Shown here piece after piece: positions 1 to 7,435 of a DNA stretch of 64,000 nucleotides (within the stretch, counting starts at the first letter, position 1; each line of letters begins with the position of its first letter). Source of the DNA: Saprospiraceae bacterium. Its GTDB lineage: Bacteria > Bacteroidota > Bacteroidia > Chitinophagales > Saprospiraceae. The stretch lies in assembly GCA_029262995.1 (NCBI GenBank), contig JAJCYH010000011.1, positions 1-64,000 of the forward strand. Reading direction: 5' to 3'. Position numbers and translations under genes: made by a program. The notes beneath the pieces were generated by a model that saw only the letters and a program-made list of their open reading frames with translations, was not told where the DNA came from and did no database searches.

Positions 1-166
1 ATTGAACAGTACAGAAGAAACTGTTGATTTATTATGGAACGGAACATGGACCGATTCAGATGGTCAAGGCGACGAAGTAATTACAGGTGTGTATGTATAC
101 CTTATTGAGCTGGAAGTGTCTGGACGAAAGGTGGTTGAAGCTGGTGATATAACTGTATTACGATAG
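1..166 (+). CDS. C-terminal fragment of a T9SS cargo protein (gliding-motility-associated C-terminal domain)
   Basis: Only the last 54 codons are inside the window, read from base 2 and ending at TAG 164-166. The fragment contains LWNGTW, then GVYVYLIEL, and ends with GDITVLR. This is the layout of the Bacteroidota type B sorting domain (CHU_C/gliding-motility-associated C-terminal family): a W-x-G turn, a G-x-Y-x-Y strand and a final G-x-I-T-V-x-R strand. In characterised members this domain directs export through the type IX secretion system. The function of the upstream part cannot be seen. The gene is cut by the window edge, not visibly broken. Confidence 0.75.
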   Translation, partial: LNSTEETVDLLWNGTWTDSDGQGDEVITGVYVYLIELEVSGRKVVEAGDITVLR

Positions 167-190
167 TCTTTTGTTGTAATATAAAGTAAA

Positions 191-224
191 ACTGAAGCCC
201 TTGAAAAACATTTCGGTTTTTTTT
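191..224 (+). terminator. weak candidate terminator after the T9SS cargo gene
   Basis: ACTGAA (191-196) can pair with TTCGGT (212-217), including one G-T wobble, and is followed by eight T (217-224). The loop is long (15 nt) and the stem short, so this is a weak call. It lies between two convergent genes and overlaps the stop codon of cmk. Confidence 0.3.
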
Positions 225-897
225 AATGGATTAAATCCAAAGCTAGCTTTTTAACTAGATCCAATTGTTCTTCTTTGCTCATATAACTGTTGTCAATTAA
301 TATGGCATCTTCAGTTTGCATTAAAGGACTATCTTTTCTTGAGCTATCGATATGATCTCTATGTTTAAGGTTGGATTTGATTTCGTCAATGTCAACTTCA
401 ATGCTTTTTTGATTTAATTCTAAATATCGTCTCTCAGCTCTTACATCAATGTTAGCAGTGACAAAAAGTTTTAATTCTGCATCTGGGAAAACTACAGTTG
501 AAATATCTCGACCATCCATAACGACAGCTTTATTTTTTCCTAATGACTGCTGTAGATCTACAAGTTTTTTTCTGACTCTGGAGATGGCTGCAACTTCTGA
601 AACAATATTGGAAACATCCATTTGCTTAATCCTCTCGGTTACATCTTTACCATTTAATTTGATTATAAAATTTCCGCTTGGATATTCAATCTCAATATTA
701 ATATTATCAAGTGCTGATATTACTTGATTATTATCACTTATGTCAATTTTGTTTTCGAGAACAAACAAGGAAACAGCCCTATACATAGCTCCTGAATCAA
801 TATAAACATAACCCAGTGCTCTTGCCAGTTCTTTTGCTAAGGTTGATTTTCCACATGAAGAGTGACCATCTATTGCAATATTTATCTTTCTGTTCAA
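223..897 (-). CDS. cmk: cytidylate kinase
   Basis: Transfers phosphate from ATP to CMP/dCMP, a cytosolic step in pyrimidine nucleotide salvage. The 224 residues match the usual length of bacterial Cmk. The P-loop GHSSCGKST is at residues 11-19, followed by YIDSGAMYRAV, the nucleoside-monophosphate binding segment of this family. MDGRDIST lies mid-protein and an Arg-rich lid (RAERRYLEL) follows. The start ATG is 12 nt downstream of the predicted transcription start of a good Bacteroidota promoter, which supports it. The gene is monocistronic and convergent with the T9SS cargo gene. Nothing about it is unusual. Confidence 0.95.
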   Translation of the reverse strand: MNRKINIAIDGHSSCGKSTLAKELARALGYVYIDSGAMYRAVSLFVLENKIDISDNNQVISALDNINIEIEYPSGNFIIKLNGKDVTERIKQMDVSNIVSEVAAISRVRKKLVDLQQSLGKNKAVVMDGRDISTVVFPDAELKLFVTANIDVRAERRYLELNQKSIEVDIDEIKSNLKHRDHIDSSRKDSPLMQTEDAILIDNSYMSKEEQLDLVKKLALDLIH

Positions 898-915
898 TGT
901 AAATTTTTAAAAAGA

Positions 916-944
916 CAAAACTATATAATTTAAATTAAACCCAA
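916..944 (-). promoter_or_regulatory. promoter of cmk (TTG-N18-TAnnTTTG)
   Basis: Read on the minus strand, TTG (944-942) is followed after 18 nt by TAGTTTTG (923-916), a perfect match to the Bacteroidota -7 element TAnnTTTG with a -33 TTG at the expected distance. The predicted transcript start is near 909, giving a leader of about 12 nt before the ATG at 897. Confidence 0.6.
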
Positions 945-1021
945 TAGTCGGCTAAATGAGTGAATTATTGAATTGAATAAAGGAATTAATGCTTAATTTA
1001 GCCGCATAAAAAAATTCACCA

Positions 1022-1354
1022 ATGGACAATTTTATTATAGAAGAATTTGAAAATTATAAAGTCTTTTTATATAGCAAGGCTGTAGATAGAATCGAGTACA
1101 AAGTGCAGATTAAAATTCCTTCGGGAATAATCCTGTTGTGGTTTATTAAAGGGGAGCTAGAGCCCAATCATGTAGAAGAAATAAAAGGTCATAGAGTTCT
1201 AAATTGCTATTTTAGAGCCGAACGATATCCTGATTTTATTGATATTTTAAGAAATGAGAAGCCATTATTTTTCTATTACAATAAAGAAGATACAACATGC
1301 TACATTACAACCTCTGATGAACCAGTAGGAGAAGGAGAGCATGAAGAAGATTAA
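1022..1354 (+). CDS. small hypothetical protein
   Basis: Unrecognised cytosolic protein of 110 residues with no signal peptide or membrane segment. It appears to be a small alpha/beta protein: alternating strands (FENYKVFLYS, YKVQIKIPSG, IILLWFIKGE) and a helix around residues 75-85 (YPDFIDILRNEK), then a Glu-rich tail (EGEHEED). It lies alone between the divergently transcribed cmk and the desaturase. A near-consensus -7 element (TAATTTAG, 994-1001) lies 20 nt upstream of the ATG. I believe it is a real gene because the frame is fully open, starts at ATG and fills the gap, but I can assign no function. Confidence 0.6.
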   Translation: MDNFIIEEFENYKVFLYSKAVDRIEYKVQIKIPSGIILLWFIKGELEPNHVEEIKGHRVLNCYFRAERYPDFIDILRNEKPLFFYYNKEDTTCYITTSDEPVGEGEHEED

Positions 1355-1509
1355 AGAGAAGTACTAAGGCTTTTCTTATATAAAAATTAGGTCAACACTT
1401 TGGAGTTATTACTATTTACTAAACTATTGGTTTATAAATAGCTTTCTTGTTTCTTCGGTAAGCTTAAACAGAAGCGTTTATTAGTCGAGTAAGTAAGTAT
1501 TATTATAAG

Positions 1510-1517
1510 TAACTTTG
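1510..1517 (+). promoter_or_regulatory. -7 promoter element of the desaturase gene
   Basis: TAACTTTG followed by C is a perfect TAnnTTTG element. The predicted transcript start is near 1524, leaving a leader of about 10 nt to the ATG at 1534. This argues against the in-frame TTG at 1525 as start codon. No clear -33 TTG is visible. Confidence 0.55.
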
Positions 1518-1533
1518 CAAAAATTTGATCAAA

Positions 1534-2562
1534 ATGACAAACGATACTTTGGATTTCACCTATTCTAACAGTGAAGAACCTCATATTCAACGCACCAAAG
1601 CAATCATTAAGAAATATCCTCAGATTAAAGATTTGATGGGTAGATATCCTAAGACCTTTATCTATGCATTAGCCATAGTTATTGCTCAATTAGGAATAGC
1701 ATATTATGTGAAGGACCAATCCTGGTGGATGGTATTGATTGTTGCCTACGCAATAGGTGCATTTGCCAATCATGCATTGTTTGTTTTGATACATGAATTT
1801 TCACACAACATGGTATTCAAATCTAAGATCCCAAACCTTCTTGGAGGAATTATGTGTGATATACCAAATGCCTTTCCAAGTTCAGTGTCATTTAGAAAAT
1901 ACCATCTGAAGCACCATGCCTTTCAAGGTCATTATGACATCGATGCAGATCTTGCCAGTAAATGGGAGGCTAAGCTCATAGGGTCTAAATTTATTGGCAA
2001 ATCATTGTGGTTATTACTATTTCCTCTTTTTCAAGCACTAAGACCTCCAAGATTAAAAGAAATTCAGTTTCAAAGTATTTGGGTGTGGATCAATTTAGTT
2101 ACTGTTTTAGCTGTTGATATTGCAATTTTAATATTAATAGGTCCAATGGCTCTTTTGTATTTGGTAGCCTCATTTTTCTTTTCTGTTGGACTCCACCCCT
2201 TAGGGGCAAGATGGGTTCAAGAACATTATCTAGTAGCTCCTCCACAAGAAACTTATAGTTATTATGGTCCTCTTAATAAATTGTCATTTAATGTAGGTTA
2301 CCATAATGAGCATCATGATTTTTCATTCGTTCCTTGGGTTAATTTGCCTAAAATCAGATCTATTGCTCCTGATTTTTACAATAATTTAGTATATCATGAA
2401 TCTTGGACTAAATTATGGCTGAGGTTTATATTTGATAACGAATTATCTTTGTTTTCACGCGTATTAAGAAGCGATAAAGGGGGTTTAAGCGTCTCTTCCT
2501 CGTCTGAAAAAGATTTCTTTAGCGGAATGGAGAACAAAGAATCAAATATGACAATTAGATGA
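1534..2562 (+). CDS. DES1-like sphingolipid delta-4 (dihydroceramide) desaturase
   Basis: Integral-membrane fatty-acid-desaturase-family enzyme of 342 residues from the ATG at 1534. The three histidine boxes are HEFSH (87-91), HLKHH (124-128) and HNEHH (257-261), with hydrophobic segments around 41-60, 63-86, 152-166 and 181-220. Beyond the generic family, the protein tracks human DEGS1 from end to end as I recall it: an N-terminal block containing KYPxIKxLM and QLGxxYxVKD, and the C-terminal ETYSYYGPLN plus FNVGYHNEHHDF, which are nearly identical. The expected reaction is introduction of the 4,5-trans double bond into a dihydroceramide. Many Bacteroidota make saturated dihydroceramides, so a substrate is plausible. 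The last 25 residues are a Ser/Lys-rich extension absent from DEGS1. Substrate specificity is inference. The gene is monocistronic. Confidence 0.85.
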   Translation: MTNDTLDFTYSNSEEPHIQRTKAIIKKYPQIKDLMGRYPKTFIYALAIVIAQLGIAYYVKDQSWWMVLIVAYAIGAFANHALFVLIHEFSHNMVFKSKIPNLLGGIMCDIPNAFPSSVSFRKYHLKHHAFQGHYDIDADLASKWEAKLIGSKFIGKSLWLLLFPLFQALRPPRLKEIQFQSIWVWINLVTVLAVDIAILILIGPMALLYLVASFFFSVGLHPLGARWVQEHYLVAPPQETYSYYGPLNKLSFNVGYHNEHHDFSFVPWVNLPKIRSIAPDFYNNLVYHESWTKLWLRFIFDNELSLFSRVLRSDKGGLSVSSSSEKDFFSGMENKESNMTIR

Positions 2563-2595
2563 CACATACTTTTCATGAGTAAAGCCTAATGGCAT

Positions 2596-2603
2596 TAATT
2601 TTG
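2596..2603 (+). promoter_or_regulatory. -7 promoter element of the large secreted protein
   Basis: TAATTTTG is a perfect TAnnTTTG element 14 nt upstream of the ATG at 2618, so the leader would be very short. No matching -33 TTG is evident. Confidence 0.4.
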
Positions 2604-2617
2604 ACGCATCTTTAATT

Positions 2618-5464
2618 ATGGATGTGTATAAAGTTTCAATGTATATTTTTATTTTCTTGGTTGGATTGGTATCCAAACTTGAAAACTTTCAAAAATCACA
2701 TAACAGTGATATATCTGACTTAACGAAGGAATATAGGCAAAAAAGCCTAATGGGAAGCCCAAGTGCGGCAACTACTTATCAAACCATTTCTCCTGGTGCT
2801 ATAATTGTTGATATGGGTATTGTCCCTCAAACAGAGGCGAATGGTTTAAAGCCATACGGGATGATTTTTGACCTTATCAAGAATTATGACGTTCAGATTC
2901 TCTGGATTATAGACCCTAATAAAGTAACAAATAAGAATACAGGAATAGAAGGAACTGATTTAGTTTATAATGGTCAATCATTTAAAGGTGGACCTTTTAT
3001 TATACAGTCCGAATTTATATCTACTGCAGTTCAAATTGCTATTGATTCTTGGGTGGCAAAAGGGGTGCAGGTCGTAACAACAAATCAAGAATTAACTGTT
3101 CCAGTCGAAGTAACATTGACCACTGTACCGAACTGGACACTGGATTTTGCCAATGGACATAGATTATTTTCGGGTTTTATAGCAGCAGAGATCCCAGAGT
3201 TCAATGACCCAGGAGGGACAGATGCTAATTATGTATTTAAATCTCCTGATGAATTAGATTGCTGTGATTACATGTATGCCATGCCGCACGCAGATCCTGT
3301 ATGGTCAACACATAATAACTTGAATAACTGGGTGATGCCCAAATCTCAGGGAGGTTGCAGAGGATGGATTTATGGGGCATGTCATGCGATAAGTGCCTTG
3401 GAAAACATTTTCGATGACCAAACACCTGACGTAACTGTGCAAACTAACTTTTTATGTAACAAAACAGGCAATGCCAATTTGGCTAACAGCCCTTGGGCTG
3501 ATAATTCCCTCATATTATGGACGGGCCACGGTGATGGAGATGGAACATATGATTATAACAACTCTAGCTATACAGATCCATTTATGCAGTTTATGGGAAT
3601 AACAGACGGGGCATTAGAAAATGGATCAGAACAAATATTTATGCCTCATAATGGTACTTCATGGAGAAATTCTACAACGGTTTCTATCTATGACGCTAAC
3701 CAATCAGATGTAGGCGTAATTTCTCCAGGACCAGCTGCAAAAATGGCCTATGGTCCTGCTTATGGTAATGGTGATTATGCCGACTACTCAGCAGGTAATG
3801 GTTGGGTAATGTATCTTGGCGGACATGAGATATCAGGAACAGAAGAACAATTTGTGGCTGCTTACAGAGCATTTTTTAATTTTTCGTTTATGTCTGCTTT
3901 TGACAGGGGAGCAACGATCTCTTATACCTTTTCTACGCCTCCTTCTATGCAAGAACAAAGTACTATATCCTTATCCGCCTCTGCAACAGGCTCTTTAGGA
4001 CCTTATACCTTTGAATGGTCTGCTAACCCAGATGTCGGGTATTTTACCAATAACCCTCAAACGGCATCATCAGGTCAGACGGTTACAGTAACTTATACCG
4101 CTCCTGCTACAAATTCCCCTTTGGATGTAATAATTACATTATCAGTAAGAGATCAATGTAATATAGTCGCTAAAGAAAGTTCTGTTGTAACGATATTGCC
4201 ACCTGAACAACCACCACTATGTGAAGATTTAATTGTGTATTTGGCACCTAACCAGGAATCAGTAATAGATCTGACTACAATAACCTCTGATGTAAATGAA
4301 AACTTGTTTCCTTCGGGAATTGTGATTACAGGCAATCCAGGTAATGGATCAGTCGTTAGAGATGTAAATGCAGTAGCAACATACACACCAGTATTTAACT
4401 TTATTGGAACGGATAGTTATATCTATACTGCTACGGATCAAGCTTCAAATTCTTGTTCTGGTACCATTACCTTAATCGTAGAGTGTCCCAGTGATGTAGA
4501 GAATAACCAAATCTTTGGAACCGTGTTTAATGATGTAAACCAAAATGGAATATTAGATGCAGGTGACACAGGATTTAATGGAGGAGCAACAATTACTCTG
4601 TTTCGGGATGATTCACCAACGGATGGAATTCCAGATGGTCCAGCTGAACAAACTACGACTACAAATCTATTAGGAGGGTATAACTTTGTTGTTAGTGATT
4701 CCTACTCTCAAACGGTTAGTGCAAGATTTTATTTAGGTAGTAGTTTAGATGATGCAAGAGAGAAAAATAGTGGTAGGGTAGAGAATAATAGGAATGAACA
4801 TAATTTTACTGATAATGGAGACAACGAATGGAATGGATTTATTTTTAGAAATGTGACTATCCCCAGTGGAGCAATCATCAGTAGTGCTAATATTACTTTC
4901 ACCGCCCACAAGACCAACTCTGGGAATAATGCGAATATGCGATTTTATGGTGAAGACAATACTTCAAATCCTACTGCATTTAACTCTTGTGGCAGTTGTT
5001 ATGGAATAACTTCCAGACCGGTTACTGCTAATTACTTGGACTGGAATGGCTTACCTGTATTTATAGAAAATAGCACATATCAATCCCCAGATATTAAGAA
5101 CATTGTTCAAGAGATTGTAACGGACAGAGCTGGATTATCCAATGGTGGTATTGCTATTATTACACAGGCAATAGGACCTTCTTATGATCAAAGAAAGGTA
5201 AGGGCATATGATAATATTCCAGTTGATGCTCCATACCTTGACGTGGTGTATACAATAATTCCAGCAGGGCAGAGTTTTAATTATATCGTAGATTTCGATG
5301 ACTCTGCATTACCACCGAATTATGTATTAACCACTCCTACTGAGATTACTGTTGAATTTAACGCACTAGGAACAGCGGATTGTCAGAATAATTTTGGCTA
5401 CTTCGTGCCCTCTGGTTGTGGGATAATTTATACCAATCCTTTTTTGGGCTACAATAGAAAGTAG
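2618..5464 (+). CDS. large secreted multidomain protein (PKD-like, SdrB-like and DNRLRE-like domains)
   Basis: Predicted extracellular or surface protein of 948 residues with a weak N-terminal hydrophobic segment (YIFIFLVGLV). Residues about 60-425 form a large domain I do not recognise by name. It has two Cys-containing stretches (DELDCCDYMY, GGCRGWIYGACHAI) and a WTGHGDGDGTYDY segment. A PKD/Ig-like domain follows at about 445-525 and a cadherin-like Ig domain at about 530-622. An SdrB-type domain (GTVFNDVNQNGILDAGDTG) starts near 626. It is interrupted at about 694-880 by a DNRLRE/TGF-propeptide-like beta-sandwich, then resumes to the end. The C-terminus lacks a recognisable T9SS sorting domain, which is odd for such a cargo-like protein. 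Expressed from its own promoter. Function unknown; adhesion or glycan binding is a guess. Confidence 0.7.
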   Translation: MDVYKVSMYIFIFLVGLVSKLENFQKSHNSDISDLTKEYRQKSLMGSPSAATTYQTISPGAIIVDMGIVPQTEANGLKPYGMIFDLIKNYDVQILWIIDPNKVTNKNTGIEGTDLVYNGQSFKGGPFIIQSEFISTAVQIAIDSWVAKGVQVVTTNQELTVPVEVTLTTVPNWTLDFANGHRLFSGFIAAEIPEFNDPGGTDANYVFKSPDELDCCDYMYAMPHADPVWSTHNNLNNWVMPKSQGGCRGWIYGACHAISALENIFDDQTPDVTVQTNFLCNKTGNANLANSPWADNSLILWTGHGDGDGTYDYNNSSYTDPFMQFMGITDGALENGSEQIFMPHNGTSWRNSTTVSIYDANQSDVGVISPGPAAKMAYGPAYGNGDYADYSAGNGWVMYLGGHEISGTEEQFVAAYRAFFNFSFMSAFDRGATISYTFSTPPSMQEQSTISLSASATGSLGPYTFEWSANPDVGYFTNNPQTASSGQTVTVTYTAPATNSPLDVIITLSVRDQCNIVAKESSVVTILPPEQPPLCEDLIVYLAPNQESVIDLTTITSDVNENLFPSGIVITGNPGNGSVVRDVNAVATYTPVFNFIGTDSYIYTATDQASNSCSGTITLIVECPSDVENNQIFGTVFNDVNQNGILDAGDTGFNGGATITLFRDDSPTDGIPDGPAEQTTTTNLLGGYNFVVSDSYSQTVSARFYLGSSLDDAREKNSGRVENNRNEHNFTDNGDNEWNGFIFRNVTIPSGAIISSANITFTAHKTNSGNNANMRFYGEDNTSNPTAFNSCGSCYGITSRPVTANYLDWNGLPVFIENSTYQSPDIKNIVQEIVTDRAGLSNGGIAIITQAIGPSYDQRKVRAYDNIPVDAPYLDVVYTIIPAGQSFNYIVDFDDSALPPNYVLTTPTEITVEFNALGTADCQNNFGYFVPSGCGIIYTNPFLGYNRK

Positions 5465-5482
5465 TTTACCTGCTGCTGATTT

Positions 5483-6076
5483 TTATTTAGAGGATTTTTT
5501 TCTCATATTGATAAAAAGTTCGGTTCCACTCCTTGGCTTGATTGAATTATAACAGTTTTCCAATACTTCAATATTAAAATAAGGATCGAATAATTCTTCA
5601 TAAATATCTTTTGAACCACCAAATGGAGGACCAGAATCAGATAAAGGAAAATTAAAAAGTATACCCACTAGCTTGCCTTTTTGCTTGAGTAGATCGTGCA
5701 TTTTTGCAACGTATTTTTCTCTTAATTTTGGCGCAAGCGCACAAAAGAAAGTTTGCTCCAGAATCAAATCATATCTTCTGTTATGTTCGAAAAAATCCTG
5801 ACAAAAAATATGATTTTCAGGAAACAAAGGACAACGTGATTTGAAATTTGATATGGCTTTTGAAGAGAAATCAAGGAAATAAGTGTTTCGAAATCCATTG
5901 CTAATCAGGTATTCTACTTCATAGGCATTTCCAGCACCTGGAATCAGGATGCTTAGATTTTTATCATTAAGTTGATCGATATATGCCCTTAAGGGTTGGC
6001 TTATACCACCTATGTCCCATCCCATTTCATTAGAGAGGTATCTGTTATCCCAATATTTTTTATCCAGTTTAGACAA
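5483..6076 (-). CDS. TPMT-family SAM-dependent methyltransferase
   Basis: Cytosolic methyltransferase of 197 residues. YWDNRY and GWDIGGIS near the N-terminus are typical of the thiopurine methyltransferase (TPMT) family. The SAM-binding motif I is ILIPGAGNAYEVEYL (43-57), and YFLDFSSKAI (66-75) supplies the acidic ribose contact. The LEQTFFCAL and PPFGGS segments further on also match the family. Bacterial members act on small thiol, selenium, tellurium or halide acceptors; the substrate here cannot be told. It is the last gene of a minus-strand group of three, 2 nt after miaE, and converges on the secreted-protein gene with an 18-nt gap. Confidence 0.82.
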   Translation of the reverse strand: MSKLDKKYWDNRYLSNEMGWDIGGISQPLRAYIDQLNDKNLSILIPGAGNAYEVEYLISNGFRNTYFLDFSSKAISNFKSRCPLFPENHIFCQDFFEHNRRYDLILEQTFFCALAPKLREKYVAKMHDLLKQKGKLVGILFNFPLSDSGPPFGGSKDIYEELFDPYFNIEVLENCYNSIKPRSGTELFINMRKKSSK

Positions 6077-6078
6077 TT

Positions 6079-6663
6079 TTAGTGCATTCGATCCCCCCTT
6101 AAAGAAAGAGTGGCCATTATCCGAACTTCCTCATCTAGGTATTCCTGCCACCTAATTTTTACTTTTTCGGCGTCGCCATAATGATAAGCAAGGTCCAAAA
6201 ACATTCTGTAATGTCCAGCTTCCGATACCATAAAACCATGATAAAACTCTTTAAGAGAATCATCAGATATATCTAGGGATAGCAATCTAAATCGTTCACA
6301 AGATCTAGCTTCTATTAATGCACAAATCAATAGCCTTTCTACGAGTTTGTTCTCCCTTGACCCACCTTTTTCCTGAAATTGAAGCAACATATTGACGTAT
6401 TCATCTTTTCGTTGAAATCCTAACTGTAATCCTCGTTTATCCATTTCTTTGATTACCATTCTAAAATGTCCCCATTCTTCGGTGACGATGGGACTTACTT
6501 GATTGATTAGTTCTTGACGGTCGGGAAAACTTTGAATAAGAGATATGCAAGCTGTTGCAGCCTTAAGTTCACAATAGGCATGATCTGTTAGAATATCTTC
6601 TAGTTTTATTTCGACAATATTCACCCATCTTGGATCCGTTGGAAGTTTTAATCCTAGCATCAT
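6079..6663 (-). CDS. miaE: tRNA-(ms2io6A)-hydroxylase, diiron
   Basis: Hydroxylates the isopentenyl side chain of 2-methylthio-N6-isopentenyladenosine at tRNA position 37. The 194-residue ferritin-like helical bundle carries carboxylate/histidine iron ligands in the expected order: Glu32 (AYCELKAA), Glu62/63 with His66 (EEWGHF), Glu118 and Glu123 (IEARSCERF), and Glu148 with His151 (SEAGHY). The ATG overlaps the stop of the upstream secreted hypothetical by 4 nt (6660-6663), indicating translational coupling. The length is in the range of the shorter bacterial MiaE proteins. The activity needs MiaA and MiaB, which lie outside this window. Confidence 0.9.
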   Translation of the reverse strand: MMLGLKLPTDPRWVNIVEIKLEDILTDHAYCELKAATACISLIQSFPDRQELINQVSPIVTEEWGHFRMVIKEMDKRGLQLGFQRKDEYVNMLLQFQEKGGSRENKLVERLLICALIEARSCERFRLLSLDISDDSLKEFYHGFMVSEAGHYRMFLDLAYHYGDAEKVKIRWQEYLDEEVRIMATLSLRGDRMH

Positions 6664-7301
6664 TTATTGTTTAAACACTGCAATTGGTTTTGAATCAAAT
6701 CAAGATTATGAACCTCATATTCCTGATAGCCTTCTCCCCACATAATGCCAATTTTAGTTATAAAGTTCTTTTGTAACAATTTTCTATCAGATTTGTCAAT
6801 GGGCAATATACATTTGTAGTTGGTTTTCTCTTCGGACCTGTTCACCTTTCCTTTGTCTCTTTCTATATTTTCAAGATAAATATGATTTCCATTGTCCAAA
6901 TATATTTTCATTTGTGTATTTCGGGCTATATTGCCGTAGCTTCGTTTAGCGTTTATTGAATTGATTTGAATGGAGATTATTAGGAATAGGGATTTATCCA
7001 CTTGATACAAATGTGCTGATGCCTCCATTAGATTTTTTCTCTTGGACCATTTACTAAAGTCGGGTGTTGTATAGAGAAACAATGGTTTATCTTTAAACGC
7101 AATCACGTCTTGTTGGTCTTTTGAAGTCTCCAAGGTTTTTGCACAATCAAAAGATTCTCCTTTTATATTGGATTTGATTTTTGATAAACCAAGTTGGTAT
7201 GAAGGAAAGTTTTCTTGTCCCATTAATGAATTGTTGCCAATACTGGTAAAGATTAAATACAGAAATGCTTTTAATATGAATAACTTTATGTTGTATATCA
7301 T
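6660..7301 (-). CDS. secreted hypothetical protein
   Basis: Protein of 213 residues with an N-terminal signal-like segment (Lys6 then LFILKAFLYLIFTSIG, possible cleavage near MGQ-EN at 28-31). The mature part has two Cys (in FDCAKTL and NYKCILP) and a third in the C-terminal LQCLNNK, so a periplasmic disulfide is possible. The strand-rich middle (LFLIISIQINSI, QMKIYLDNGNHIYLENI) suggests a beta domain. I do not recognise the family. It is the first gene of the group with miaE and the methyltransferase; the 4-nt overlap with miaE suggests co-expression, not shared function. Its promoter is called at 7351-7383. Confidence 0.6.
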   Translation of the reverse strand: MIYNIKLFILKAFLYLIFTSIGNNSLMGQENFPSYQLGLSKIKSNIKGESFDCAKTLETSKDQQDVIAFKDKPLFLYTTPDFSKWSKRKNLMEASAHLYQVDKSLFLIISIQINSINAKRSYGNIARNTQMKIYLDNGNHIYLENIERDKGKVNRSEEKTNYKCILPIDKSDRKLLQKNFITKIGIMWGEGYQEYEVHNLDLIQNQLQCLNNK

Positions 7302-7350
7302 TTATTTTGTATAATAATTTTTAGAACATATAGAAATTATTCGACTAAGA

Positions 7351-7383
7351 CAAATATACTTTGTACACTTAATCAATTTCAAA
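7351..7383 (-). promoter_or_regulatory. promoter for the secreted hypothetical/miaE group
   Basis: On the minus strand, TTTG (7383-7380) is followed after 21 nt by TATATTTG (7358-7351), a perfect -7 element. The predicted transcript start is near 7344, about 43 nt before the start codon at 7301. The -33 box lies in the left arm of an inverted repeat (7376-7411). Confidence 0.5.
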
Positions 7384-7411
7384 CTTAAATCATTTAATTT
7401 CCGTTTGAAAT
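7376..7411. repeat. inverted repeat between divergent genes
   Basis: ATTTCAAAC (7376-7384) and GTTTGAAAT (7403-7411) are perfect 9-base inverted arms separated by 18 nt. The repeat lies in the 134-base gap between the divergent secreted hypothetical and prolyl oligopeptidase genes. Each arm carries a TTTG on one strand. It could be an operator or a transcript hairpin. The AT-rich background makes chance possible. Confidence 0.45.
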
Positions 7412-7435
7412 AATTTAATAAATAAATTAAACATA

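Noticed and set aside
449-727. 92-codon plus-strand open frame inside cmk
   Set aside because: Antisense to a clear cytidylate kinase; composition is the mirror of the real gene and no promoter or family similarity supports it.
7313-7341. AATAATTT/AAATTATT inverted repeat upstream of the secreted hypothetical gene
   Set aside because: Arms consist only of A and T with a 13-nt loop; such repeats are expected by chance here.
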